From contig CANCXM010000022.1 in assembly GCA_947381945.1 (NCBI GenBank), forward strand, positions 1 to 52,407: a DNA stretch of 52,407 nucleotides, in the 5' to 3' direction. The DNA is from an uncultured Muribaculaceae bacterium. GTDB lineage: Bacteria; Bacteroidota; Bacteroidia; Bacteroidales; Muribaculaceae. The translations under genes and the position numbers were made by a program. Of this stretch, positions 16,515 through 23,627 are shown piece after piece; positions within the stretch are counted from its first letter, which is position 1, and every line of letters begins with the position of its first letter. The notes beneath the pieces are model-generated. The model did not search any database and had not been told where the DNA came from. It saw only the letters and a list, made by a program, of their open reading frames with translations.

Positions 16515-17300
16515 TTAATAATCCAATAATAGTGGTACTTTATGTTCAATAGCAAAATTTACGGCTTGATATAGCATGGAAAATGCACATTGCGCCAATT
16601 CTTCTGTTCGGTATTTTACTCCTTGCTCTTTACGAAGGAGAAAACCAAATAAAGGCTTGGATTCCTTTTGTTTTACTGGAAAATAATATTTGTCATCTCT
16701 CCATGACAGTATGGTATGCTCATCGGCTTTCCATATCCGCCTGTTCAGTTCTTCTAATTCCTGTTTCAGCAATGACAGTGTAGAAACGCGTGCTTCAACT
16801 CCGGTAGGCAAATTGATAGTAAACATTGCCTTGTCTTCTATTGGCAGCCAATAAGCCACTTCGGACAGCAACGAAATATCGGTTTTCTGTGACATACTTT
16901 TTTTGACAATAGGTTCATCAAAAGCACTCCAACCGTTTTCAACATATTCCGGCAATGGACAGTCTTGTAAATGACACGCTTGTAACATTACCAATGCACC
17001 GAAGGCCTCCCAATCCGGTTTGTCAGTGAAGTAGTCGCGTTCATTTATCTCGTCCCATAACGGATGAGGCATGGGTTCGCCTATTTGTTCTAAACCTGCA
17101 GCTAATTTTTCTGTCCACTGGCATATTATGTCACGAACCTCCATTATCTCCGCTTTATCCTCTACTGGTTTTATTTCATTACCAAGCCCATCTGTCATTA
17201 CGCACTTTTGGCCATTAGCCTCAGCTATTTGCTGCACTTTGTTTTTCCAGTTGTGGCTATAGTAACGGGTCAATGTCCCGGCATAAATATCTAATCCCAT
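16515..17300 (-). CDS. Conserved protein of unknown function (N-terminus MGLDIYAG)
   Basis: This 261-residue soluble protein has no signal peptide. It begins with MGLDIYAGTLTRYYSHNWK, a start I recall from uncharacterised Bacteroidales proteins, although I cannot name a family. The composition is rich in Trp, Glu and Leu and it has no obvious catalytic motif. It sits 13 bases after the radical SAM gene and four bases before the Cys-motif protein, so it is probably a functional partner of one or both. Confidence 0.65.
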   Translation of the reverse strand: MGLDIYAGTLTRYYSHNWKNKVQQIAEANGQKCVMTDGLGNEIKPVEDKAEIMEVRDIICQWTEKLAAGLEQIGEPMPHPLWDEINERDYFTDKPDWEAFGALVMLQACHLQDCPLPEYVENGWSAFDEPIVKKSMSQKTDISLLSEVAYWLPIEDKAMFTINLPTGVEARVSTLSLLKQELEELNRRIWKADEHTILSWRDDKYYFPVKQKESKPLFGFLLRKEQGVKYRTEELAQCAFSMLYQAVNFAIEHKVPLLLDY

Positions 17301-17313
17301 GTGAATAACTGTA

Positions 17314-17928
17314 TTAGCGTTTATAGGTGAATAAATCTAATTTAGAGTAGCCAAGTGCGGAGAGAGCCTTGCGGCTTTCCTCACGGTCGGTGTCGGTATT
17401 GAAGTCCGGAATAAGCGGAAGACGTATCATGCAGTCTTTCTGTCGGTCCGCCTCGGCAATCAGGCGCAGATTAGACAGCACACGCGAATTATCCTTACCT
17501 GTGTATTGACGGTAAATATCCGCGTCCATATCCTTTATGTCAATAATCCAAGAATCTACCACCGGGAGCAAAGCCTCGATATTCTCTTGCGGAACATTCA
17601 GCGATGTTTCTAATGTCACCCTCCATGACGGGCCACACAGTTCACGGAAACAGCGGATAAAATCAGGACGTAATGCAGGTTCTCCACCGCCGAAAGTCAC
17701 ACCACCGTTAGTGGCAATGAAATAAAGTTCATCAATTCTGACTTCATCGTAAAGTGACCGGGGAGTGTATTCCTTGAAGCGGTCGCTATCGCCGAGCGAT
17801 TGTGGATTCAGGCAGTAATGGCAGCGGAGCAGACAGCCGTGGAAAGCGACAAGCGTGGTCACGCCATCGCCGTCGGTGGAGAGGCGATGACGGGAGATGC
17901 CAATTATTTTTGCTCGGTCGGGAGGCAT
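17314..17928 (-). CDS. Radical SAM protein, pyruvate-formate-lyase-activase-like
   Basis: The 204-residue protein has the C-x3-C-x2-C cluster motif (Cys32, 36, 39 in GCLLRCHYC) that holds the 4Fe-4S cluster cleaving S-adenosylmethionine, and the GGGEP SAM-contact motif at 80-84. Later strands (TLETSLNV, IIDIKDMD, RLPLIPDFN) match the activase type of barrel. Length is close to anaerobic activases such as NrdG or YjjW-like proteins. No glycyl-radical enzyme lies in the window, so the target is unknown; the operon-mate Cys-motif protein is one candidate. It is the first gene of a six-gene minus-strand cassette. Confidence 0.82.
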   Translation of the reverse strand: MPPDRAKIIGISRHRLSTDGDGVTTLVAFHGCLLRCHYCLNPQSLGDSDRFKEYTPRSLYDEVRIDELYFIATNGGVTFGGGEPALRPDFIRCFRELCGPSWRVTLETSLNVPQENIEALLPVVDSWIIDIKDMDADIYRQYTGKDNSRVLSNLRLIAEADRQKDCMIRLPLIPDFNTDTDREESRKALSALGYSKLDLFTYKR

Positions 17929-17959
17929 AAGGCTGTCGGATCGGCATAAGGGCCTATCG

Positions 17960-17967
17960 CAAAGTTA
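17960..17967 (-). promoter_or_regulatory. Putative -7 box (TAACTTTG) of the radical-SAM cassette
   Basis: The minus strand reads TAACTTTG 31 bases before the start at 17928. No clean TTTG lies at the -33 position. It is back to back with the DUF1016 gene promoter at 18011. Confidence 0.5.
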
Positions 17968-18010
17968 GCTATTATATTTGGATTTCAGTGCATTATTGGC
18001 TTTTATTGTG

Positions 18011-18018
18011 TAACTTTG
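18011..18018 (+). promoter_or_regulatory. -7 box (TAACTTTG) four bases before the DUF1016 start codon
   Basis: TAACTTTG is followed by only four bases before the ATG at 18023. With the usual spacing, transcription would begin at or next to the A of the start codon, giving a leaderless or near-leaderless message. The next in-frame ATG is 40 codons downstream, inside the conserved domain. Confidence 0.55.
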
Positions 18019-18022
18019 CATC

Positions 18023-19129
18023 ATGACAGCAGAAATAGATACTCCAAATCTTCCGGTTGGTTACGCTGAATGGCGTAGAAAAATCGTAACGCTCATTGAG
18101 AACGCCAAACTCAATGCGGCCATTCATGTGAATACCGATATGCTTTCTTTGTACTGGAGCATCGGCAGTGACATTATCCGTAAGAAAAAAGAACTTGGCT
18201 GGGGCGCGCAGGTAATAGAACAGTTATCCTTGGATCTGACACGCAAATTCCCAGAAGATAAAGGCTACTCCGTGAGAAACCTGCACTATATGAGACGTTT
18301 TGCGGAAAACTATCCCGACTTTCCAATTCTGCAAGTGGCACTTGCAGAATTTAAGGACTTACCAATTTCGCAAGCGGCACTTGCAGAATTAGCTGGCAAC
18401 AAAGACTGTGTGGATATTCCGTTATCGACCATAAGCTGGTATCACCACATATCCATGTTGCCGAAAATCAAGAATAATGCGGAACGTGCCTTCTATATCC
18501 TTGAAACAACCCGTAACGGTTGGAGCCGGGACGTGATGCTGTCAAAGATAAACGGCGGTTATATGAAAACCATCGGTAATGCTGTGACCAATTTTACACG
18601 GACTTTACCGGAATATCAATCGGATCTGGCACGATATGCGTTCAAAGACCCTTATAATTTCAGTTTCATAGGCACGATGGCTCTGCAACATGAGCGCGAC
18701 ATAGAGAACCGTCTTGCCGAGCGAATGACAGAGTTTTTGTTAGAACTAGGGCATGGATTCGCCTATGTAGGCAGACAATATAATGTGGTAGTTGATGGCG
18801 ATGACTATTATATTGATATTCTGATGTATCATCTGAAACTCCATTGCTATGTGGTCGTCGAATTAAAGGCAGTTGAGTTTATACCCGAATTTGTAAGCAA
18901 ACTGAATTTTTATATCTCGGCTGTTGATGAGTATGTGAAATCACCTGAAGACAAACCGACCATCGGTCTTTTGCTCTGCCGTAACAAAAGCAATAAAAAG
19001 GCAGAGTTCGCATTGAGAGGTATAACGCAACCGATGGGTATAGCCCAGTATGAAACCGAAAAACTATTCAAGGATGTTGCCTCAGCGCTGCCGACAGTCG
19101 AGGGGATTGAAGAAGAATTGGATTATTGA
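18023..19129 (+). CDS. DUF1016 (YhcG-like) PD-(D/E)XK nuclease family protein
   Basis: This 368-residue protein has the DUF1016 N-terminal helical domain (about 10-180, with LYWSIGSDI and GYSVRNLHYMRRFAENYP). Its C-terminal PD-(D/E)XK nuclease domain shows the catalytic pattern Asp265...Glu280-x-Lys282 (YYIDIL and VVELKA). Members often accompany restriction-modification or mobile regions, but the exact role is not settled. A 13-residue stretch is duplicated in tandem (PILQVALAEFKDL / PISQAALAELAGN, 39-bp unit from 18323), in the region where this family varies in length. It has its own promoter and overlaps the convergent gene by seven bases. Confidence 0.88.
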   Translation: MTAEIDTPNLPVGYAEWRRKIVTLIENAKLNAAIHVNTDMLSLYWSIGSDIIRKKKELGWGAQVIEQLSLDLTRKFPEDKGYSVRNLHYMRRFAENYPDFPILQVALAEFKDLPISQAALAELAGNKDCVDIPLSTISWYHHISMLPKIKNNAERAFYILETTRNGWSRDVMLSKINGGYMKTIGNAVTNFTRTLPEYQSDLARYAFKDPYNFSFIGTMALQHERDIENRLAERMTEFLLELGHGFAYVGRQYNVVVDGDDYYIDILMYHLKLHCYVVVELKAVEFIPEFVSKLNFYISAVDEYVKSPEDKPTIGLLLCRNKSNKKAEFALRGITQPMGIAQYETEKLFKDVASALPTVEGIEEELDY

Positions 19130-19587
19130 AGTTGAAAATCACTCCTAATCCCCTGCATCATCTCCGGAGAGGAGTCCGATTCCGATTCAATCGGAGATAT
19201 GTCCAGAATCAGTAATTTGCCGTCTGTCACTACGGCTCTTACCGGAATCTTAATGGGGTCGGTCTCCGGACTCCATTTATATTTGACCAGGTACCAGTCA
19301 TCTCTAATCGGACAGACAATCAAGGATTTAATGCCGTATTGACAGACATCCTGCGCATGAATGACTGCGTCGACATCATATTTTTGCGTGTAGACGTTGA
19401 GTTTTTCAATAAGTTCGGGTGAGGCATGAGCTTTCAACAGCTCGACATTACTCTCCTCATTATTTTCTGCATTCCTCATGTATTGGACATAGAATTCCTT
19501 GATTTTCGCTTCACACTGCCCGTATGAATAAAAGGTGCAGAGCGAAAACATACCGACCAAAAGCGTTCTAAAAACTCGCATATTCAT
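19123..19587 (-). CDS. Secreted small protein of unknown function
   Basis: I start this at 19587 (MNMRVFRTLLVGMFSLCTFYSYGQ), which gives a signal peptide and a 154-residue precursor; ATG 19581 is an alternative, and the longer frame to 19695 would run into the upstream CPBP gene. The mature part is about 130 residues, with a pattern (KIPVRAVVTDGKLLILDISPI) that suggests an alpha-beta, NTF2-like fold; that is only a resemblance. A decayed copy of its C-terminus lies at 22169-22273. It follows the CPBP gene by 37 bases and probably shares its transcript. Confidence 0.6.
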   Translation of the reverse strand: MNMRVFRTLLVGMFSLCTFYSYGQCEAKIKEFYVQYMRNAENNEESNVELLKAHASPELIEKLNVYTQKYDVDAVIHAQDVCQYGIKSLIVCPIRDDWYLVKYKWSPETDPIKIPVRAVVTDGKLLILDISPIESESDSSPEMMQGIRSDFQLQ

Positions 19588-19624
19588 GATTCCGGAACTT
19601 ACTGATATGAAACACATTGATAGC

Positions 19625-20401
19625 TCAGAACCTCCATATAGGATAATCAAAGACCTTGCTGCCGTTTTTACGATGGAAGTACACGGTAAGGCCAATGGCC
19701 AAGGCGATGCTGACGATGCGGAGGATATTCGAAATCAGCCCTCCTGCAGCAACCTCAGTGCCTGTCACGTTGAATATTATCCATGCACCATTCATCAGTA
19801 TATGAAGAAAGATCGGGACCCACAGGTCGAACTTCCACGCCGTGTACATCCAACTGAAATAAAGAGCGCCGATAAATGTCACCACAACAGCAGCCATACA
19901 CGACATAAAGTCATGCCCCTGATATATGTGAGGATAGGCAAAAAGGATGGCCGGCAGGAGGGTTGCCCAGAAAAATCCCACCTTTGCATACCGGAAGAAG
20001 AGTCCGAACATGAAACCACGCCATATAAATTCCTCTATAAAACCGGGCAACACGCATCCCTTGGCAAGCAACGAGAAACTCCAATCAGGATTTACCGACC
20101 CGATAATCGGAAAAACGAGGTAAAGCGGCAGCACAGAAATCACCGCAACCAACTGCCCTTTCGTGTACTTTGAACCAAGTCCGAGAAATGAGAATATCTT
20201 TCCGGGCTTCATCACTACGCAGAGAATAAGGGCAATGAGAATGACCATTAGAAGATCCTTCGCAGTGGAATAGATGACAGTATGCCTCGGCAGCCCTAAC
20301 AATGACACCACACGCCCGACATTATACCATGCGAATTCTACCATAACCGATGCAATCACCGCAAAAGTCACCCTGCTTATTTTGGAATTCAATTCTGTCA
20401 T
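19625..20401 (-). CDS. CPBP family intramembrane glutamic endopeptidase
   Basis: The 258-residue integral membrane protein has about eight helices and the CPBP (Abi) protease motifs: EEFIWRG (EExxxR, near residues 142-148), a later His (FAYPHIYQGH) and HxxxN (HILMN). Such proteins act in the inner membrane in CAAX-like processing, bacteriocin immunity or stress, and the substrate here is unknown. It lies on the minus strand, upstream of a small secreted protein, in the accessory island. Confidence 0.85.
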   Translation of the reverse strand: MTELNSKISRVTFAVIASVMVEFAWYNVGRVVSLLGLPRHTVIYSTAKDLLMVILIALILCVVMKPGKIFSFLGLGSKYTKGQLVAVISVLPLYLVFPIIGSVNPDWSFSLLAKGCVLPGFIEEFIWRGFMFGLFFRYAKVGFFWATLLPAILFAYPHIYQGHDFMSCMAAVVVTFIGALYFSWMYTAWKFDLWVPIFLHILMNGAWIIFNVTGTEVAAGGLISNILRIVSIALAIGLTVYFHRKNGSKVFDYPIWRF

Positions 20402-20436
20402 ATTTTTCCTTTCCTTAGTTTTGACGTTTCACTTCA

Positions 20437-20444
20437 CAAATATA
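20437..20444 (-). promoter_or_regulatory. Putative -7 box (TATATTTG) of the CPBP gene
   Basis: The minus strand reads TATATTTG 36 bases upstream of the start at 20401. No -33 TTTG at the usual distance is seen. Confidence 0.4.
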
Positions 20445-20583
20445 TGAAAATATTTCCAAAAACAGCTATAAATCATTGTAATATACGCAATTTATCATTC
20501 CTTTTTCCAAGCTTTACACATCATCTTGCAGGGCTATTTCATTGGGGGGGGTGGAAGTTACGAAATCATTCGTCGAAAAAAAA

Positions 20584-20618
20584 TTTCAAAAAAATTTCAT
20601 TCCGGAATAGTAGTTTTT
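20584..20618. repeat. 35-bp direct repeat, copy 1
   Basis: A 35-base stretch starting TTTCAAAAAAATTTCATTCC is identical at 22365-22399. Both copies precede PAP2 sequence, decayed here and intact at the second copy. It marks the border of an old tandem duplication. The gene-free stretch 20402-20790 also holds a G8 run (20544-20551). Confidence 0.85.
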
Positions 20619-20633
20619 ATGTAGTACCCTAAG

Positions 20634-20700
20634 CAATGATTGCCGTCGTGACACTCGGAATCACCAAGTGTAGGCAATTGCGCAAGGAAAAACACACAGT
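20634..20700 (+). pseudogene. Decayed fragment of the PAP2 phosphatase gene
   Basis: Sixty-seven bases starting CAATGATTGCCGTCG align without gaps, at roughly three quarters identity, to 22788-22854 within the intact PAP2 gene. An in-frame TAG in the fragment and the loss of the rest show that it is not functional. It lies 16 bases after the 35-bp repeat, whereas the same distance at the intact copy is about 390 bases, so material between was deleted. Confidence 0.65.
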
Positions 20701-20778
20701 CGATTACTCCTTTGATATTCAGCCACAACGCAGATTATAAAAAATATTATTAATCATTACGTTTTTTTCAAAATTTAT

Positions 20779-20786
20779 TAACTTTG
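20779..20786 (+). promoter_or_regulatory. -7 box (TAACTTTG) four bases before the DUF3800 start codon
   Basis: TAACTTTG ends four bases before the ATG at 20791, the same arrangement as at the DUF1016 gene. This again implies a leaderless or near-leaderless message. Confidence 0.55.
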
Positions 20787-20790
20787 CAAT

Positions 20791-21510
20791 ATGGGACAAC
20801 CGCAAAAGACATATTCGATATTCTGTGACGAAAGTTGTCATCTGCAATTTGACAACAGTGATGTCATGTGCACAGGGGCTATAATAGTCCCTGATGAACA
20901 CATTGATACCTACAAAGGTGAGCTCAAACGCATAAAAAGTAAGTATGGAATTCTCCATGAATTGAAATGGAATACCGTAAGCCGCACACATATTGAAATG
21001 TATGACGAGATTCTGCGATTATTCTTTGAGTCATCGATGGCCTTTCGCAGTGTCCTCATAAAGAACAAATCCAATATTCAGGCTCATTCATTGGATAGAG
21101 ATGAATATAATCTGTTCTATTATTCAGTTATCGAGCGTCTAATACGGTTCTCTATCCGCCACAATTCCGATAATATTAATTCATACCGGGTTTTCCTTGA
21201 CCTTAAAGATAATCACGGTAAAATAAAGCTCGCCTCTATACACAAGGAACTAACAAACATGTTAGGAACGGCCGACACAATCAAATCAATGCAAAATATC
21301 CGTTCGCATGAGTCTCAATTCATACAGCTTGCCGACATAATAATCGGAGCAATAACCTATCGAGCAAGAGGGCTGAACGGAAGCGAGGCTAAAACACATA
21401 TTGTGAGGCTTATCGAAGATTTGTCGGGTTATCGTCTTAATGAAGGGACAGAACCTGGTGATAACAAATTTGCAATCTACGATTTTCAACCCAAGAAAAG
21501 AAATGGCTGA
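20791..21510 (+). CDS. DUF3800 domain protein (RNase H-like fold)
   Basis: The 239-residue cytoplasmic protein has the features of DUF3800: the acidic pair in FCDES (Asp13, Glu14) on the first strand, a central acidic VFLDLKDNHGK, and the late SHESQFIQLADIIIGA motif. This family has an RNase H-like fold and often occurs in defence or mobile regions; its activity is not firmly known. The next gene overlaps it by eight bases, so the two form a coupled pair. Its promoter is four bases from the ATG. Confidence 0.85.
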   Translation: MGQPQKTYSIFCDESCHLQFDNSDVMCTGAIIVPDEHIDTYKGELKRIKSKYGILHELKWNTVSRTHIEMYDEILRLFFESSMAFRSVLIKNKSNIQAHSLDRDEYNLFYYSVIERLIRFSIRHNSDNINSYRVFLDLKDNHGKIKLASIHKELTNMLGTADTIKSMQNIRSHESQFIQLADIIIGAITYRARGLNGSEAKTHIVRLIEDLSGYRLNEGTEPGDNKFAIYDFQPKKRNG

Positions 21511-22039
21511 CAACGATATGTTTGGAATATTGCAGCCATATTTCGATTGCGAATTATCGGTTGACGACAAAGATAAGATACTGGAGCTGCACGAAAGGTT
21601 CAAAAATGATGTATTGATACAAAAGATAAATCTTGACGGTGCTGACCTGATTGTAAAACCCTACCCTTACAATCGATCTCTCAAAGATGGCTTACCAGAA
21701 TGGTTTAATGGATTGCTGGAAAAATTCGTGCATGTCATAACGAGAGATACGAAAGAAGACAGGCGCAAAATATCCAAGACCGTGAGGGAGTTCCGTTCGG
21801 AACGTGCCGTGCGCATCCATTGGATTAAGCCTATTCTGGAGAATGCATCTGACAAACGTATCACAAGGTTCCGATATATTGAAAACTCAGGCCGTGAGCG
21901 TGAATATTTCTGGTATCGCGCCAAAGGCTACATTGTGGTTGTTGAATATATCAATCCAAATTTCGCACTAATTACCGGGTTTTGTGTTGACCAATCCAAT
22001 CAAGCCTATTACATGCGTAAGTTTCAGAACAAGGCATAA
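21503..22039 (+). CDS. Toxin-like protein with PBECR/RelE-like C-terminal domain
   Basis: I start it at 21503 (MADNDMFG), which overlaps the DUF3800 stop by eight bases; the longer frame from 21440 lies inside that gene. The 178-residue product ends in a segment (RAVRIHWIKPILENASD...RFRYIENSGREREYFWYRAKGYIVVVEYINP...ITGFCVD; key parts only) that resembles the phage-associated PBECR/RelE-like nuclease domains found at the ends of phage head proteins. That likeness is from pattern memory and is not proven. With DUF3800 it could form a toxin-antitoxin-like or defence pair. Confidence 0.6.
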   Translation: MADNDMFGILQPYFDCELSVDDKDKILELHERFKNDVLIQKINLDGADLIVKPYPYNRSLKDGLPEWFNGLLEKFVHVITRDTKEDRRKISKTVREFRSERAVRIHWIKPILENASDKRITRFRYIENSGREREYFWYRAKGYIVVVEYINPNFALITGFCVDQSNQAYYMRKFQNKA

Positions 22040-22095
22040 AAAAACCGCATTTACGGTAATGCGGCCAACCAGGTCCTTCGTTCTTCGATCGATGA
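22038..22095 (-). ncRNA. Candidate small RNA of about 58 bases with intrinsic terminator
   Basis: A consensus promoter on the minus strand (22101-22131) is followed by about 30 bases and then a perfect hairpin, CCGCATT / AATGCGG (22045-22051 and 22058-22064). Next comes a run of seven T on that strand (22038-22044). The expected transcript is about 58 bases and ends against the stop codon of the convergent toxin-like gene. No ORF is present. It may be a regulator, or simply a terminator serving both strands. Confidence 0.5.
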
Positions 22096-22100
22096 CAATG

Positions 22101-22131
22101 CAAAGTTAGAGATTTTTTCTAACCCTACAAA
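22101..22131 (-). promoter_or_regulatory. Consensus promoter of the candidate small RNA
   Basis: The minus strand shows TTTG (22128-22131), a 19-base spacer and TAACTTTG (22101-22108), a full match to the Bacteroidetes consensus, with no protein-coding gene downstream on that strand. Confidence 0.65.
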
Positions 22132-22168
22132 ATTTAAACGCCTACTTTAGCGAAAAGTTTATCGGCTG

Positions 22169-22273
22169 TTAAGTCTCAATCGGAGATATGTCCGGACTCA
22201 ATAATCCACCATCAGCCTCAATAGCCCTCACAGAAATCTTAATAGATTCAGAATCTCAAAGATAAGAATCTTG
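22169..22273 (-). pseudogene. Decayed C-terminal fragment of the small secreted protein gene
   Basis: On the minus strand a 28-codon frame ending in TAA at 22169 reads DSESIKISVRAIEADGG then LLSPDISPIET. It aligns with the end of the gene at 19123-19587 (DPIKIPVRAVVTDGK, LLILDISPIES). Just upstream is an in-frame TGA and a short further match. The rest of the gene is missing, so this is a remnant of a duplicated copy. Confidence 0.75.
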
Positions 22274-22364
22274 AATGAGCCGGAATTGTGTACAACGATT
22301 TTCGCCATAGAGTATATTACTAATTACAAATTCAAGATAATTCCCGGATTGGCTTCTGAAAATT

Positions 22365-22399
22365 TTTCAAAAAAATTTCATTCCGGAATAGTAGTTTTT
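22365..22399. repeat. 35-bp direct repeat, copy 2
   Basis: Identical to 20584-20618. It lies between the decayed secreted-protein fragment and the intact PAP2 gene. Confidence 0.85.
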
Positions 22400-22422
22400 C
22401 AACCCTCTGTCGTCTTAGAGAT

Positions 22423-22459
22423 AAAACCCGCTTGTTCTCCTGTCCTCCGGTCGGGTTTT
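22423..22459. repeat. Inverted repeat upstream of the PAP2 gene
   Basis: AAAACCCG (22423-22430) and CGGGTTTT (22452-22459) are perfect reverse complements with a 21-base loop. This could be a weak terminator or leader hairpin. The gene-free stretch 22400-22612 shows nothing else that I can name. Confidence 0.35.
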
Positions 22460-22612
22460 GTCATCGTAGCGCTGAATGGTTGGTTGTGCCATGCGCGAGT
22501 GATGACACTATCGTAAATCATTTTGCTAACAGCGTCTGCTATTTGTCCCGGCAACAAAAAGTGACCGTCCGAAAAAGTTGAGAGGCAATGGCATTCGCAC
22601 AAAAAAACTTGA

Positions 22613-23407
22613 ATGCCAATGAACAGATATTCAGTGGTAAGGCCCCTCATTGCCTTATTTTTACTCATCAGCGTGACTTTTGGAAACACTGTTAAGGCCA
22701 ACGGCAGTATGAAGCCAATGACCGACAGCATCAGCATGACCTCATCCGAAAGCCGATTCAAACCCTCACAACTGATAGTACCCGGAACAATGATTGCCGT
22801 CGGTTCGCTCGGAGTCATCAAGGGAGGACCGTTGCACAAGGCTAAACACGCGGTTAAAAACCATCTCGACAAATTGCGCGGTGAGGAAATTTTCTGTCTC
22901 GACGATTACACCCAACTGTTTCCGGCCATCACATATCTCTGCATGGGTGGCCGACATGCCAAACATTCTTTCAAGGAAAGAGCCGTCGTAGGCGCGACAG
23001 CCTATATGATTATGGCCTCGATAGTCAACACGGCAAAATATACCATCCGCGAACAGCGCCCCGACGCATCGACCCGCAACTCCTTCCCATCCGGCCACAC
23101 AGCCACTGTGTTCACCGGCGCGGAACTCATGCGCGAGGAATACGGACCCGGCTGGGGCGCCGGAGCCTACACTTTGGCCACAGTTGTGGCTTTTCTAAGA
23201 ATGTACAACGGCCGTCACTGGCTCAACGATGTAGTTGCCGGAGCGGGAGTGGGCATACTCTCTGCACGCCTTGCCTACGGAATGCTGCCAATCTATCAGC
23301 GTTGGTTCGGATGGAACAAAAAAGATGCGGGAACCACAGCCATCATACTTCCATCCTTCAACCCCGACAACAAAAACTTTGCAATCAACATGACAGTCAC
23401 GTTTTAG
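22613..23407 (+). CDS. PAP2 family phosphatase, secreted
   Basis: The 264-residue precursor starts with a signal peptide or N-terminal anchor (VVRPLIALFLLISVTFGNTVKA); ATG 22619 is an alternative start. The three phosphatase motifs of the PAP2 superfamily are complete: K-x6-RP in KYTIREQRP, PSGH in FPSGHTATV, and R-x5-H-x3-D in RMYNGRHWLND. Members remove phosphate from lipid phosphates such as phosphatidate or undecaprenyl pyrophosphate at the outer face of the membrane. A decayed fragment of this gene lies at 20634, evidence of local duplication. The 124-bp hairpin element follows its stop codon. Confidence 0.87.
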   Translation: MPMNRYSVVRPLIALFLLISVTFGNTVKANGSMKPMTDSISMTSSESRFKPSQLIVPGTMIAVGSLGVIKGGPLHKAKHAVKNHLDKLRGEEIFCLDDYTQLFPAITYLCMGGRHAKHSFKERAVVGATAYMIMASIVNTAKYTIREQRPDASTRNSFPSGHTATVFTGAELMREEYGPGWGAGAYTLATVVAFLRMYNGRHWLNDVVAGAGVGILSARLAYGMLPIYQRWFGWNKKDAGTTAIILPSFNPDNKNFAINMTVTF

Positions 23408-23433
23408 GAGTGATGTATAAAATCTATACCGGA

Positions 23434-23557
23434 GATACAAAAGCACAAAAAGAGCATAAGCAACAAAAGATTATAATAAAGAATATGGGGATAATCCTCA
23501 GTCCTACAGAAAACCTTATATCTTTTGTTTCTTATGCTCTTTTTGTGCTTTTGTATC
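23434..23557 (+). repeat. 124-bp hairpin element, copy 2
   Basis: The left arm begins GATACAAAAGCACAAAAAGA and the right arm ends TTTTTGTGCTTTTGTATC. The arms are near-perfect reverse complements over about 40 bases. The loop (about 45 bases) shares CAGAAAAC with copy 1. Right after the element its end is partly duplicated (TACTTTTGTATCAACT). It starts 27 bases past the PAP2 stop codon on the same strand as copy 1. Confidence 0.85.
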
Positions 23558-23627
23558 AACTACTTTTGTATCAACTAAATGAAATACTGAATCATGATAA
23601 AGCTCCTCTTTAAATCCGGAATCCCAA

